Source: Phascolarctos cinereus
Taxonomy: Eukaryota > Chordata > Mammalia > Diprotodontia > Phascolarctidae
Assembly (NCBI RefSeq): GCF_002099425.1
Contig: NW_018343953.1
Span: 6,770,001 to 6,834,000, forward strand
Reading direction: 5' to 3'
Length of the DNA stretch: 64,000 nt
Each line of letters opens with the position of its first letter. The first letter of the stretch is position 1. Positions 55,075 through 64,000 of this stretch are shown here, one piece after another. The notes under the pieces were generated by a model, which did no database searches, was not told where the DNA came from, and saw only the letters and a program-made list of their open reading frames with translations. Both the position numbers and the translations under genes were made by a program.

Positions 55075-55290
55075 AATGAAAATAATTACAGCATGTCCAC
55101 CAGCATCTGTTATTGAGGATGAAGTAGGGGACAAGTGGTATGAAGAATTTGATAGGACCCTCCAAATCAACACACACTCTGATATTTGGTGACCTCAGTG
55201 CAAAGGTGGGAAAAGGTAAAGAAGGGAAGAAGTATATGGGAAAGTGTTATTCAGTAGAAAAGTCAAGAGTAATTTTTCTGCCCTTTCAAC
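55075..55290 (+). mobile_element. RTE LINE, endonuclease segment, inverted
   Basis: Plus strand reads 'ACPPASVIEDEVGDKWYEEF' and 'DRTLQINTHSDIW', then in another frame 'FGDLSAKVGKGKEGKKYMGK' (55177-55240), the RTE endonuclease 'GDFNAKVGKGxEGxxxGK' block. It lies where the 5' part of the minus-strand RT copy should be, but is flipped. Confidence 0.75.
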
Positions 55291-55619
55291 ACTAAACTAC
55301 TCCAGCACTTTAAAGAGTAATTAAACAAAGAATATAAATATTTCATACAGCACAAAATTTTATTATATCATCATATCAGAGGGTTTTTTTTTCAGGCTCT
55401 CTTCTATCAATGAACATCCACTTTATTTTTAGTTATTTGCTACCTCAAAGAGTACTACTATGAATACTTTGTTGTATGTTGGGCTTTTGTTTTTTTTTTA
55501 CCTCCTTGTAGAATATAGGTAATATTAGGCTCATTGGACAAAAGTTATGAACAGTTTAGTTGTTTTCCTATATAATTCAAAATTAACACCCAGAGCAGTT
55601 ACATACATTGTTTTCTTTC

Positions 55620-55820
55620 AGGCAGCATAGTATAATGGAAAGTACACTGTATCTGGAGTCAAATGATCTAGGTCCAAAAACCTGTCTCTACTAGGTTTGG
55701 GGCAAAATTTGCCCCAAATTTTGGCAAGCCACTTAACTTCTCTGAGCCTAAGTTTTTCATCTGTAAAATGAGGGAGTTGGAAATCTATAATCCTATAATC
55801 CATCTTGAAATATATAATCC
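55620..55820 (+). repeat. SINE, type d, with a palindromic insert
   Basis: 'ggcagcatagtataatggaa', 'agccacttaacttctctgag', 'catctgtaaaatgagggagt', 'ctataatcctataatcc'. A near-perfect palindrome interrupts the core: TTTGGGGCAAA (55696-55706), one base, TTTGCCCCAAA (55708-55718). Confidence 0.75.
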
Positions 55821-55834
55821 TAAGAACTTGGTGT

Positions 55835-55995
55835 GATAGGCACTGAGATATTATTATACCCATTTTGCAGATGAGAGAACTGAGTCTCAAAGGCTTTAAC
55901 TTATTTGTTCATCACAGTAAGTATTAGAGGCAGGCTTTAAACCTAGGTCTGTCTTGACATCAAGTTTAGAGGGTTAATATACTATGCCACCTCTA
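55835..55995 (-). repeat. MIR SINE, antisense
   Basis: 'tacccattttgcagatgaga', 'gaactgagtctcaaaggctt', 'taaacctaggtctgtcttga', 'tatgccacct'. Followed at 55996-56105 by the core and L3-like tail of a sense type d SINE ('cctctctgaatctcagtttc', 'ccgtcccagctctagatt'). Confidence 0.7.
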
Positions 55996-56339
55996 TGGCA
56001 GGTATTGTAACCTCTCTGAATCTCAGTTTCCTCTTCTCTCAAACAAAGTACTTAGATTTGATGATCTTTGGGTTCCGTCCCAGCTCTAGATTATATAAAC
56101 CTGTAAGCCCACTTTCAGAATTCAGGGGAGAACCCTGAAAATGCAATACTTTAGACTGTCTCCAGATTTCAAAGGTCAGTTGACAAGCAATTACTGAATC
56201 GTCTGCGGTGTTTGCACTGTGAGGAATATAGGAGTATAAAAACAGTCCATTCCCTCTGGGTTCTTTACAGTCTAACTGGGAGAAAACCCTAAACCCATTT
56301 CCACTATGTGGAGAGTAATTTCAATTTAATTAAACTGTT

Positions 56340-56500
56340 TTGTGGTTGTTGGTTGTCCTCTTTTCTTGAAGAGGACCATGATATCAGGGAGGTGATGTCA
56401 TGACATGTAAATGAATTGAAGTGAGGGAGGGCTGTACAAAGTCACCAGCCTCACTTTCTCTTGGCTCCAGATGACTGGAGATGGTCCCACCTGCAAGAGA
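56340..56500 (-). mobile_element. RTE-like LINE 3' end, antisense
   Basis: 'ggttgttggttgtcctcttt', 'tgaagaggaccatgatatca', 'gaggtgatgtcatgacatgt', 'agtcaccagcctcactttct'. Same 3' end as 15010 and 8780, but with a slightly different subfamily wording. Confidence 0.8.
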
Positions 56501-56609
56501 AACAGGATTCTAGAATACGGACAACTTACCTTGGGCTGGAGTAGCCAGGAAAGGCTGAATGGAGAACAAGATCCTTGAGTTGAGCCTTGAAGGACATGGA
56601 TAGGGAACA

Positions 56610-57482
56610 GAAGAAGGCATCATCATCCTTCCAGTTACTCAGTTTTGAACCTTTGGTTTTATCCTTAACTCCTCACTCCCTCACTCACCTCACCTACCCA
56701 CTCAGTTGCCAAATTTTCCCTCTGTTCCCTCTCTAGATTTTTTTCTCTCTTCCCTGTCTAGAATATTTCTCAGATGCATCTTCTTCCCTCTACTCTTTGT
56801 GATCTTTGTTCAGATTCCACCACCACTCCCCTGTCCTACTGTAATAGCCTTTTAATTAGTCACATCTCTTACTGATCTTATTCATAGCTGTCAAAATTTC
56901 CTAAAATGCAGATCTGACCATGTCTCCCCCTCCTCCACCCAATAAATTTCAGTGGCTCTAGGCTCAAATAGAAACATTTGTTTGGCGTGTAATGCTCTTT
57001 ATAACCTGGCCCCTTGCTATCTTTCCAGTATTCTGAATCTTTCTCTCCTCCACACATTCTGTGGTCCAGACATATAAGCTTATTTGCTGTTTTTCACATG
57101 CTTAATGTCCTATTTCATTCCATTTGTGCTGGATGCACTATATTGTGCATCTAGGTGCTCTTCTTCCTCTGTCTCTTAGAATCTCTGGCTTCCTTCAAAT
57201 CTCAGTTCAAATGCCACCTTCTACAAGGCACCCTCCCCTACTCCACCCCTAAACTGCTAATATCTTCCTTCTAATGTTACCATGTATCTACTTTATAAGA
57301 ATCTGGCGTGTCTACACATACGTATCTATCTACACACACCTATTTACATGTATGTTTCCCCTATTGAATGTAAATTTCGTGAGGTAAGAGATTTTTTTTC
57401 TCTTTTTCTTTGTTTCAGTAGAGCTTAGCACAGTGCCTAGTATGTAGTAAGCACTTAATAAATACTTGTTGATTTACTGATG
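56610..57482 (+). repeat. L2 LINE, ORF2 end to 3' end
   Basis: 'acccactcagttgccaaatt', 'cagatctgaccatgtctccc', 'ctctttataacctggcccct', 'atctctggcttccttcaaat', 'gcttagcacagtgcctagta', 'cacttaataaatacttgttg'. Frame broken. Confidence 0.88.
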
Positions 57483-57779
57483 GAGAATCATTATGAGCCA
57501 GGCACAGAGGTGAGAATGAGCATGGCAATTCAGGATGCAGAGGAAATCAGCCTCATTGGAGCAGAAGGAATGAATTGGGGAGTACTAGAAAGAAAAATGA
57601 ACAGAGAGGATGAGGCAGATTATAGAGGTCTCATTCTACATGCAGAACAGGCTCTACTTCACTCTCCCAGCTCTACTCAGACTAGACTGAGTTCCCAAGG
57701 CATGACAGTTATTTCTCTTGGTGTTCTAAGTAAAATCCTGAGGAGTTTGGAGTGGGGGAGGAGTTTCTAATATTGTTAA

Positions 57780-59455
57780 TCAGAATCCTCCCATCTATTA
57801 GTTGCCCTTAGCATCATTTGACTAGTTAACATTTCCCAATATCAATTAACCCTTTAATATCAATTATCCTTTACAAATGCATATTAACTGGGAAGGAATA
57901 ATATAGACTAAAGTATAGCAACATCCCAAACCAGAAGCACACTCCTCTCCCCTTTATACACCTTGGTCCCTGGGGAGAGTGGACTCAAGTTTAAAGTGAT
58001 TGCTATAGAACCCTCCCTCCTGAGAGCTCTTTTCTCCTTTCTCAGAGTTCCCATTAAGTTCATTTGTGGGTATTACATAGCCAATGGACAAGTCACTCCC
58101 TTAAGTAGCAGAGCTAAACACCTTTCTCGATTAGGTCACTGGACTCAGCCACTGTAGCTACCAGCAGACTCTGCCACTGACTCCAGTTGCCATTTCTGAT
58201 AATTCTTTTGACCTTTTGAATCTCACAAGATTGTAAGCCGGTCTGTTCCACCTTTGGATACTCATTCATCTAAGATTAGAGAAGAATGAAACACAAGAGA
58301 GACAGAAAAACAGAAGTGCCATGTTCTCATGGCCACATAACAGCATGATAGGAAGATACCTGTAGAATTTTATCCTCGAAAGCTACCAATGAAGAGAGGG
58401 AGAGTTCAGAGAAAACCTGCACCTATTTCAAGGCAGGGAGGGAAAGACCTCTCATCACACATTTCCAGAAGTAGGTTCATTGAGGCTCCATTTCACCGGT
58501 ATTCCATTATGCATGTTCTAAGCACTGGGGACTAGTAGACTCTAATCTAACCACCAAACTCTTTCAGAGTTGGACTACATATTTCCCTCAAAGAGGCCAT
58601 TCAGTGTTGAAGGGGGTGGCACAAGGGGAAGTGGCCAACCTACACTACAGTAGTATTTTGCAGCCCTTATTCCCTTTTAAAAAGTGTGATGATAAGAATA
58701 TGGCAAAAGAATTCTCAAAAATCAATGATTGCTAACCTTTTTTTTGAAAGCACTCCCTTTTAATTTCAAAAAGATTTCATAGACATGCCTCCACCATATA
58801 GTGACTGGCTTTTTATTGAGAAGCTAAAATAATGACAAAAGACTATTAGAAACTCGGTAGCATTTTGAAGTATATTTTGTATTTTTCTCAATCATGTCAG
58901 CTCCTACATTCATTGTAAAAAGTTACATGTATCTTATAAGACATAATTCATTCATTTGCAAAACCTGTTTTTTTGTCAGTTTGTTTATTATACTGTCACT
59001 TTTTGAGATGGGTCCATTGCAAGAACTCTGTGTCCTTCCAAGAATCTTCAATCCATAGACTGGGAACTTCTGACCTTGAAATAGCGTATCCTGCCTTCAG
59101 CAAAGTGTTAACAAAGTCTCTTATTATAGTCCTTGGGGATATACCAAATTCAAGGATACATGATTTCATTGGCATGGGCTCTCCCTTCTATTGACACTGA
59201 TTGTATGCCTTCAGTAGACAGTTTAAGGATTTTCTGTGGCCAAAAAAAGAAAGAAAAAAAATCACTAACTAGTGGTCACATTTCTGGTGACAAATGAGGG
59301 TCTCCAAATTTAGTGAGGCTAGTCCTCTGATGACAGACACAGTTTTTCAGTGGTTTTGTACTACAAGTAAAGGCCAAGTAGACAGCAGTGGAATTTAGCA
59401 GCTGTTTTGCAGCACCGGGATTTGGTGGGCATTTTGTGACTTGGCTTTAAGGATG
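57780..59455. other. Long stretch without recognised repeats
   Basis: About 1.7 kb in which I recognise no L1, L2, RTE, SINE or microsatellite. The longest frames (64 and 73 codons) lack recognisable motifs. Either single-copy sequence or an old element I do not know. Confidence 0.4.
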
Positions 59456-59460
59456 ATACT

Positions 59461-59660
59461 ATCATATCTCTAGAGCTGGAAGGAACCTCAGAGGCCATCC
59501 AGACCAGCTCCATCATTTTACAGATGAGGGAACTGAGAGCCCAAGGCCCAGGGAAGTTGAGTTACCTAACAAAGCTCATATAATTACTGTCTGAGAGGAT
59601 TTGAACCCAGCTCTTCCTAGCTCCAAGTCCAGCACATTATTTATGATGCTGTGCTATCTC
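59461..59660 (-). repeat. MIR3-type SINE (type d), antisense
   Basis: 'tctctagagctggaaggaac', 'ctcagaggccatccagacca', 'gatgagggaactgagagccc', 'gatttgaacccagctcttcc', 'tgatgctgtgctatctc'. Confidence 0.8.
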
Positions 59661-59802
59661 AAGGAGTAGAGGAGAAAGTTCTTGGATTAGGGCCTGGAAG
59701 TCTGAGGTTTATTCACTTTTTCTTTCCTTCCTCTCTTCCTCCTCTTCTTTTAGACCTAAACCTCTGTCTTGCTTTAGGGAATGAAATTCCCTTTATTCCA
59801 CA

Positions 59803-59990
59803 TGATCACAGATTATCAGACCTGAAAGGGACTTTAGAGGCCCTCTAATCCAATCCTCTCATTTTAATGAGACACTAGAAAGGGAAAACAGTTTGTTCAA
59901 GGTGCCACTGTGAATCAATGGCAGAGCCAGGATAAGAACCCAGGTCTCCTGGCTCCCAGTTCACATCACCACTGTGCCTAATCTGCCCTC
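59803..59990 (-). repeat. MIR3-type SINE (type d), antisense
   Basis: 'tcacagattatcagacctga', 'aagggactttagaggccctc', 'gagccaggataagaacccag', 'gtctcctggctcccagttca'. A second copy of the same kind 140 bases after the first. Confidence 0.75.
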
Positions 59991-60419
59991 AGAGAGGCTT
60001 CTTTTATGGAGGAAGCTGAGAGTCAAACGGATCCTCCCTGACCCTCACCATCTTCTTATCTTGTCCTTCTGTCTTTTGTAGGGTAGAAAAGTCAAGGCCC
60101 TGCAGAAGGGCCTGTTGAACCACCCCCCTGTAGTATACAGAAGCAGAAGGCTGAAGAGAGAACTCAAGTCACCACCACTCCCAGCTTCTGTCTTTTCTCT
60201 TCCTTTCCAGCACTGAGGGAGGAAGCTATCAGCCACTAAAAAGCTAAAGAGGGGCACAGTGGGAGGAAGGGGGCAGAGGGACACAAGAGCTACTTACTAC
60301 TGGGGTGATGAGACAGAACTCTTCAGGCAGATGGATGCTACCCATAGCCTTCATCTGAGGGTTTACATAGGCGGAGTAGAATTTCTCTTTTTTTTCTTTT
60401 AAAACAAGCCCTTCCCTAA

Positions 60420-60620
60420 CAAGTTTTTTTAGTTTGTTTTTAATTTTATTGAGAGGATTTTTGTTTTTACATCACTTTTATTTGTATCCTTTCCCGCTGC
60501 CCTACTCAGGGAGCCATCTTTTGGAAACAGAGAATTAAAAAAGAAAGGGTTAGGGTAGGGAAAGCAGTTCCATAAAACAAATGACCTATCAACTCAGTCT
60601 GACAGTATACGCAATGCTCC
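60420..60620 (-). repeat. L1 3' UTR-like, antisense
   Basis: 'attttattgagaggattttt', 'atcacttttatttgtatcct', 'ccaatgctccattcac'-like end. Probably the outer part of the same L1 that continues at 60945, split by a MIR. Confidence 0.5.
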
Positions 60621-60627
60621 ATTCACA

Positions 60628-60918
60628 ATAATAATAGCTAAGGTTTATATAGTGCTTACTATGTGTCAGGCAGTGTGCTAAGTGCTTTACAGTTATTTTC
60701 TCATTCTCACAACAACCCTAGCGGGGGAGGGGTGGGAGGGGGGGCGGTAGGGACTATTATTATCCCCATTTTACAGATGAGGAAATTGAGGCGAATAGAA
60801 GTTAAATGACTAATAAGTCATTAGATAGCTAATAAGTATCTGAGGTTGGATTTGAACTCAGAATTTCCTGACTTCAGGCCAGATGCTCTATTTACTGCAC
60901 TATCTAGCTTCCTAGTTC
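60628..60918 (-). repeat. MIR/CORE-SINE, antisense, with G-rich insert
   Basis: 'aggtttatatagtgcttact', 'caggcagtgtgctaagtgct', 'ccccattttacagatgagga', 'ggatttgaactcagaatttc', 'cactatctagcttcc'. A G-rich run (60722-60751: 'gggggaggggtgggaggggg') interrupts it. Confidence 0.85.
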
Positions 60919-60944
60919 CAGAAAAGAACATTTTCCCAATTCTA

Positions 60945-61315
60945 TTGTGGGGATTAAGATTTGGCTATTATAACTATACAACATTCTATTCCCTTTGTTC
61001 TTTCTTTTTGTAGTGTCATTATGTATATCATTTTCCTGATTCAGCTTACCTCACTCTGCATCAGTTTATGATTCCCCCCATGCTTCTTTGAATTTTTCAT
61101 GTTTATCATTTTTTTATGACATAGTAATATTCCTTCTATGTACTTCAGTTTGTTCAGCCACTCCCCAATCAAAGGACACCTACTTATTTCTGATTCTTTG
61201 TTATTGCAAAATGCTCTGCTATAAACATTTTGTTGTATACAGAGCCTTTCTTTTTTTCCTTTGACTTCTTTGGGGTATATATACTTAGATCTCTGGGCCA
61301 AAGGATACCTACAAT
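60945..61315 (-). repeat. L1 3' region, antisense
   Basis: 'ctgattcagcttacctcact', 'ctgcatcagtttatgattcc', 'gacatagtaatattccttct', 'tcagccactccccaatcaaa', 'ctgctataaacattttgttg', 'ttctttggggtatatatact'. Confidence 0.8.
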
Positions 61316-61347
<32 letters not shown>

Positions 61348-61446
61348 TGCACACATACATACATACATATATATATACACACGCACACACGCACACATAC
61401 ATACATACATTTATATATATATGTATATATATATACGTATATATAA
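61316..61446. repeat. (CA)n/(TA)n compound microsatellite
   Basis: CA array, 'catacatacatacat' steps and a TA array. The long open frames crossing it on both strands (up to 178 codons) are simple-repeat readings joined to L1. Confidence 0.95.
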
Positions 61447-61884
61447 AATGTCCTGCTGTAGGGATAGGTATAGTGTCTCCCAGGATGGAGATGTGATCTG
61501 AGGGGAAACAAAAGGATGGATGTTCCCCCAAAATATTGTCCTACTGATCTAGCTGTGATAGCTCCTTCAGCTACCACCTGGCCTCAACCATTAGGTTAGA
61601 AAACAAAGGCAGGAATATATTCTAAAGACCACTGTAACTATGCACACTTTACTTAGGTATGTTTCTATATGGAAGTCTACTCAAATCTTCTCCCATTAAT
61701 ATACCTGCATTAATCAATTAGTTAAATGTCATCTTGCAAGGCTCAGAGAACTAGCCCTGAGGGTCTGAGAGCCCAGGCAGATGAATTTCAGTGGGAAAGG
61801 GGAAAACAAATGAAAACAGAAAGAGGGACAACCTGGACAAGATTTCAAATTGCCTGTTAAGTACTCACAACTCACACACAGTTG

Positions 61885-61909
61885 TTACAGAATCACAGAA
61901 TTTAGGAGT
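61885..61909 (-). repeat. L3/CR1-type LINE, 3' tip, antisense
   Basis: 'tcacagaatttaggagttga' is the antisense of the L3 3' terminal region. It breaks at 'aaaggacc', and the rest of the L3 continues at 63350, beyond an inserted L2. Confidence 0.65.
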
Positions 61910-63349
61910 TGAAAGGACCCTCTTCTCATTTCTTAGCCTTCATTCAACTGAAATTACTTTTCCCAAAGTCACCAATGATCTCTTAATCGCTGATTTCAAT
62001 GGACCTCAGTCCTTGCCTTGCTTGACCTCCTTGCAGTATTTGCCAGCATTGATTACCTTCTCTTATTGGTTATTCCTTCCTCTCTGGGTCTTTGTGACAC
62101 CGTTCTCTTATTTCTCTTTGGACCTGCCTGACGAGTCCTTCTTAATGTCTTTTTCTGGATTTTATCCAAATCTCACCTCTAACAGTTGGTCAATAAATTA
62201 GTAAACTTTTTTTAAAAAAAATTCCAATATATTAAAAGTATTATTATAAGCACTAAAGTATATCCCAAAGAATGTTCTGTTTCTCCTTGTCTTTTTATGT
62301 GGAGGACTTTCAGATATATCTATTGACTCTCAGTCTCTCTCCTGAGCTCTAGTTCTGAACCATCAATTGCCTATTGGATATTTCCTAATGGATGTAGGCA
62401 TCTCAAACTGGGCATATCCAAAACAGAAATCATTATCTCCCTAAATCCATCCCCTTTCCCATTTTTGTCCAAGGCACCACCATCCTTCCATTCACATGGG
62501 TTTGCAACTTTGGAGACATCCTTGGAGCCATCCTCAGCTCCTTATTCTCCCTCACTCCCCATATCTAATCAGTTGTCAAGCCTTGTTGATTCTATCTCCA
62601 CAATATCTCTAGCATCCATCCCCTTCTCTCCATTCACACAGCAACCACCCTAGGTCAGGTCTTTATCACCTCTTATCTGGCCTATTGCAATAACCTCCCA
62701 ATTACTCTCCAATCCATCCTCAGCACAGTTGCCAAAGCGATTTGCCTAAAGCACAAATTTGGCCATACCATTCTTCTGCCCCAGAAGTTTCAGTTACTCT
62801 CTGTAGGCCCTAGAATAAAATTCAAGTTCTTTTGATTATCACTTAAAAGCCAACCATAATTCAATTCCAGCCAATTTTTTCAGACTTATTACATGTGACT
62901 CTCTTTAATGCGTGCTACAGTCTAGCCAAATTGATCTGCTTGGTCTTCCTCATGCATAACAATTTTTATTTGTTGCCTCTAAAACTTTGCCCAGGTTGTC
63001 CTAATGTCTGAAATGTCTTCACTCCCTCCTTTCCTCACCTCTGCCACTTAGAATCTTGAGTTTCCTTTAAGGCTCAGCTCAATTGCTACCTCCTACATGA
63101 GGCCCTTCCTGATTCTCCCAGATGCTAGTGTTTCCTCATTTCAAAAAATTACCTTTTATCTGTTTTGCTTTTATTTACTTATAAATGCTTATATTTGCTT
63201 CCACCCACCACACCCATTCCCCCAATAGAATGTAAACTCCTTGTTAGCAGGAACTCTTTCATTTTTTTTTTATCTTCCCATCTTCAGTGTTTAGCTGAGT
63301 GCCTGGCACAGTGGGCACTTAATAAATGTTTTCCAATTGGCTAATTGAC
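61910..63349 (+). mobile_element. L2 LINE, RT to 3' end, inside an L3
   Basis: The longest sense L2 here. 'ccaaagtcaccaatgatctc' and 'ggacctcagtccttgccttg' (RT), 'catccttggagccatcctca', 'ttatctggcctattgcaata', 'ttgcctaaagcacaaatttg', 'ggctcagctcaattgctacc', 'gtgcctggcacagtgggcac', 'taataaatgttttccaattg'. The stretch 62195-62330 is A/T-rich and may be an internal insertion. GACC occurs at both ends. Wording matches the general mammalian L2. Confidence 0.88.
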
Positions 63350-63935
63350 CTTAGAGGACATTGCATTCAACTTATAGCTGAGAATCCTCTCTACAGAATC
63401 TTCAAGATTTCTAGTGTTGGTGAACCCATCACCTCCAGGGGCAGCCCATTCTATTTGTGGATATCTCTCATTGTTAGAGAAGTTTTCTCTTCCGTTGGCC
63501 CCAAATCTGCCTCTCTTCAGCACCTACCATTGCTTTTTGCTGTGCCCTTCTGGACCAAGTAAAACAAATAACCCTTTGACATGATAACCCAACCACTTCT
63601 TGAAGACAGCTATAAAGTATCTGCCAAGACTTTTCTTTTCTCTTCCTTCAGCTGAGCTTTATATGGCCCCTGGTTTCCAGTGTCCTCACCATCCTGATTG
63701 TTCTTCTCTGGGCATACTCCAATTTGTTATTTCATTCCTAAAATGTGGCATTTGGAAAAAAACCAGGCAGAGTATAGTTGGATGAGGTCATCTGATACTG
63801 GGTTACTTAGAATAGGTAGATTGGGGACCATAATGAGTGTACATTGCACTTTGTACCACCCAAAGAAGTGTCGATGGTGGGATGTCCAGGAGTAGTGAAT
63901 AGCGGTGGCAATAGAATGGGATTCCTGAGGGCCAG
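63350..63935 (-). repeat. L3/CR1-type LINE, continued, antisense
   Basis: 'cacctccaggggcagcccat', 'ctctcattgttagagaagtt', 'ccaaatctgcctctcttcag', 'cttgaagacagctataaagt', 'caccatcctgattgttcttc', 'gggcatactccaatttgtta'. This is the CR1/L3 3' region in antisense; the sense equivalent lies at 17640-17865. It fades before the window end. Confidence 0.75.
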
Positions 63936-64000
63936 GGACCTCTGTTCCACCTCATAGGCCACCCCTTAATGCTTCAGAGAAGGACAGAAACTCATCTAGA

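Noticed and set aside
57780-58500. Possible LTR
   Set aside because: No convincing terminal TG...CA pair, polyadenylation signal in the right place, or direct-repeat partner, so I left it unassigned.
61041-61577. 178-codon open frame on the minus strand, the longest in the window
   Set aside because: It crosses a CA/TA microsatellite and antisense L1 sequence. Composition is tyrosine/cysteine/valine-rich because of the dinucleotide repeat.
1-64000. tRNA genes at the SINE heads
   Set aside because: The heads keep B-box-like sites but not a foldable tRNA. They are SINE promoters, not tRNA genes.

Overview
The window is non-coding mammalian DNA, almost certainly from a marsupial. I find no intact host gene. 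Four things point to a marsupial: many copies of a tRNA-headed CORE-SINE of the MAR1/WSINE kind, many L2 copies with readable reverse-transcriptase (RT) pieces, RTE-clade LINEs, and the L1 3' end typical of marsupial genomes. Family names come from memory of consensus sequences, not from a database search. Most repeat boundaries are good to about 10-20 bases; those set by target-site duplications (TSDs) are exact.

The SINEs share one head (glycine-asparagine-free summary: 'ggcagctaggtggcacagtg...', then an internal 'gagttcaaat' B-box-like site and a core ending 'gggcaagtcacttaa') but carry four kinds of 3' tail. Type a ends in an RTE-like tail ('aagaaaacccc...gactgaacaac'). Type b ends in an L2/MIR-like tail ('gcacagtgcctggcacatag'). 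Type c is short and A-tailed and carries L1-style TSDs. Type d ends in an L3/CR1-like tail ('ctagatggcc...attctatgat').

Layout. 1-8 kb: L2 ends, MIR and type a SINEs, with a repeat-poor stretch at 5.1-5.9 kb that holds an NF-E2/GATA-like motif cluster. 8.5-14.6 kb: a large L2 complex, two minus-strand copies with a plus-strand endonuclease segment between them, split by younger SINE, LINE and LTR-like insertions. 14.7-16.9 kb: two minus-strand LINE insertions of an RTE-like family, each with a perfect TSD, one in a SINE tail and one in an L2 tail. 17-31 kb: L3, L2-tailed units, a degraded RTE (22.5-24.3 kb), an L1 3' end (24.3-25.1 kb) and microsatellites. 31-40 kb: SINE insertions, including two in the same target site (37.27-37.61 kb), a 40-bp minisatellite (31.75 kb) and a tiny hAT foldback (39.9 kb). 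41-50 kb: several L2 copies and a broken copy of a Y-box (YBX3-like) gene start at 48.74-49.13 kb. 50-57.5 kb: SINEs, microsatellites and an RTE copy with its 5' part inverted. 57.8-59.4 kb: no recognised repeat. 59.4-64 kb: MIR3-like SINEs, L1, and an L2 inserted into an L3.

No genes act together here. What the window records is the succession of retroelements: L3 and MIR oldest, L2 next, then the RTE-like LINEs and type a/c SINEs on top. I found no undescribed functional system. The most interesting signals are one SINE head joined to tails of four LINE clades, repeated use of one target site, and two LINE copies with inverted 5' parts that fit twin priming.
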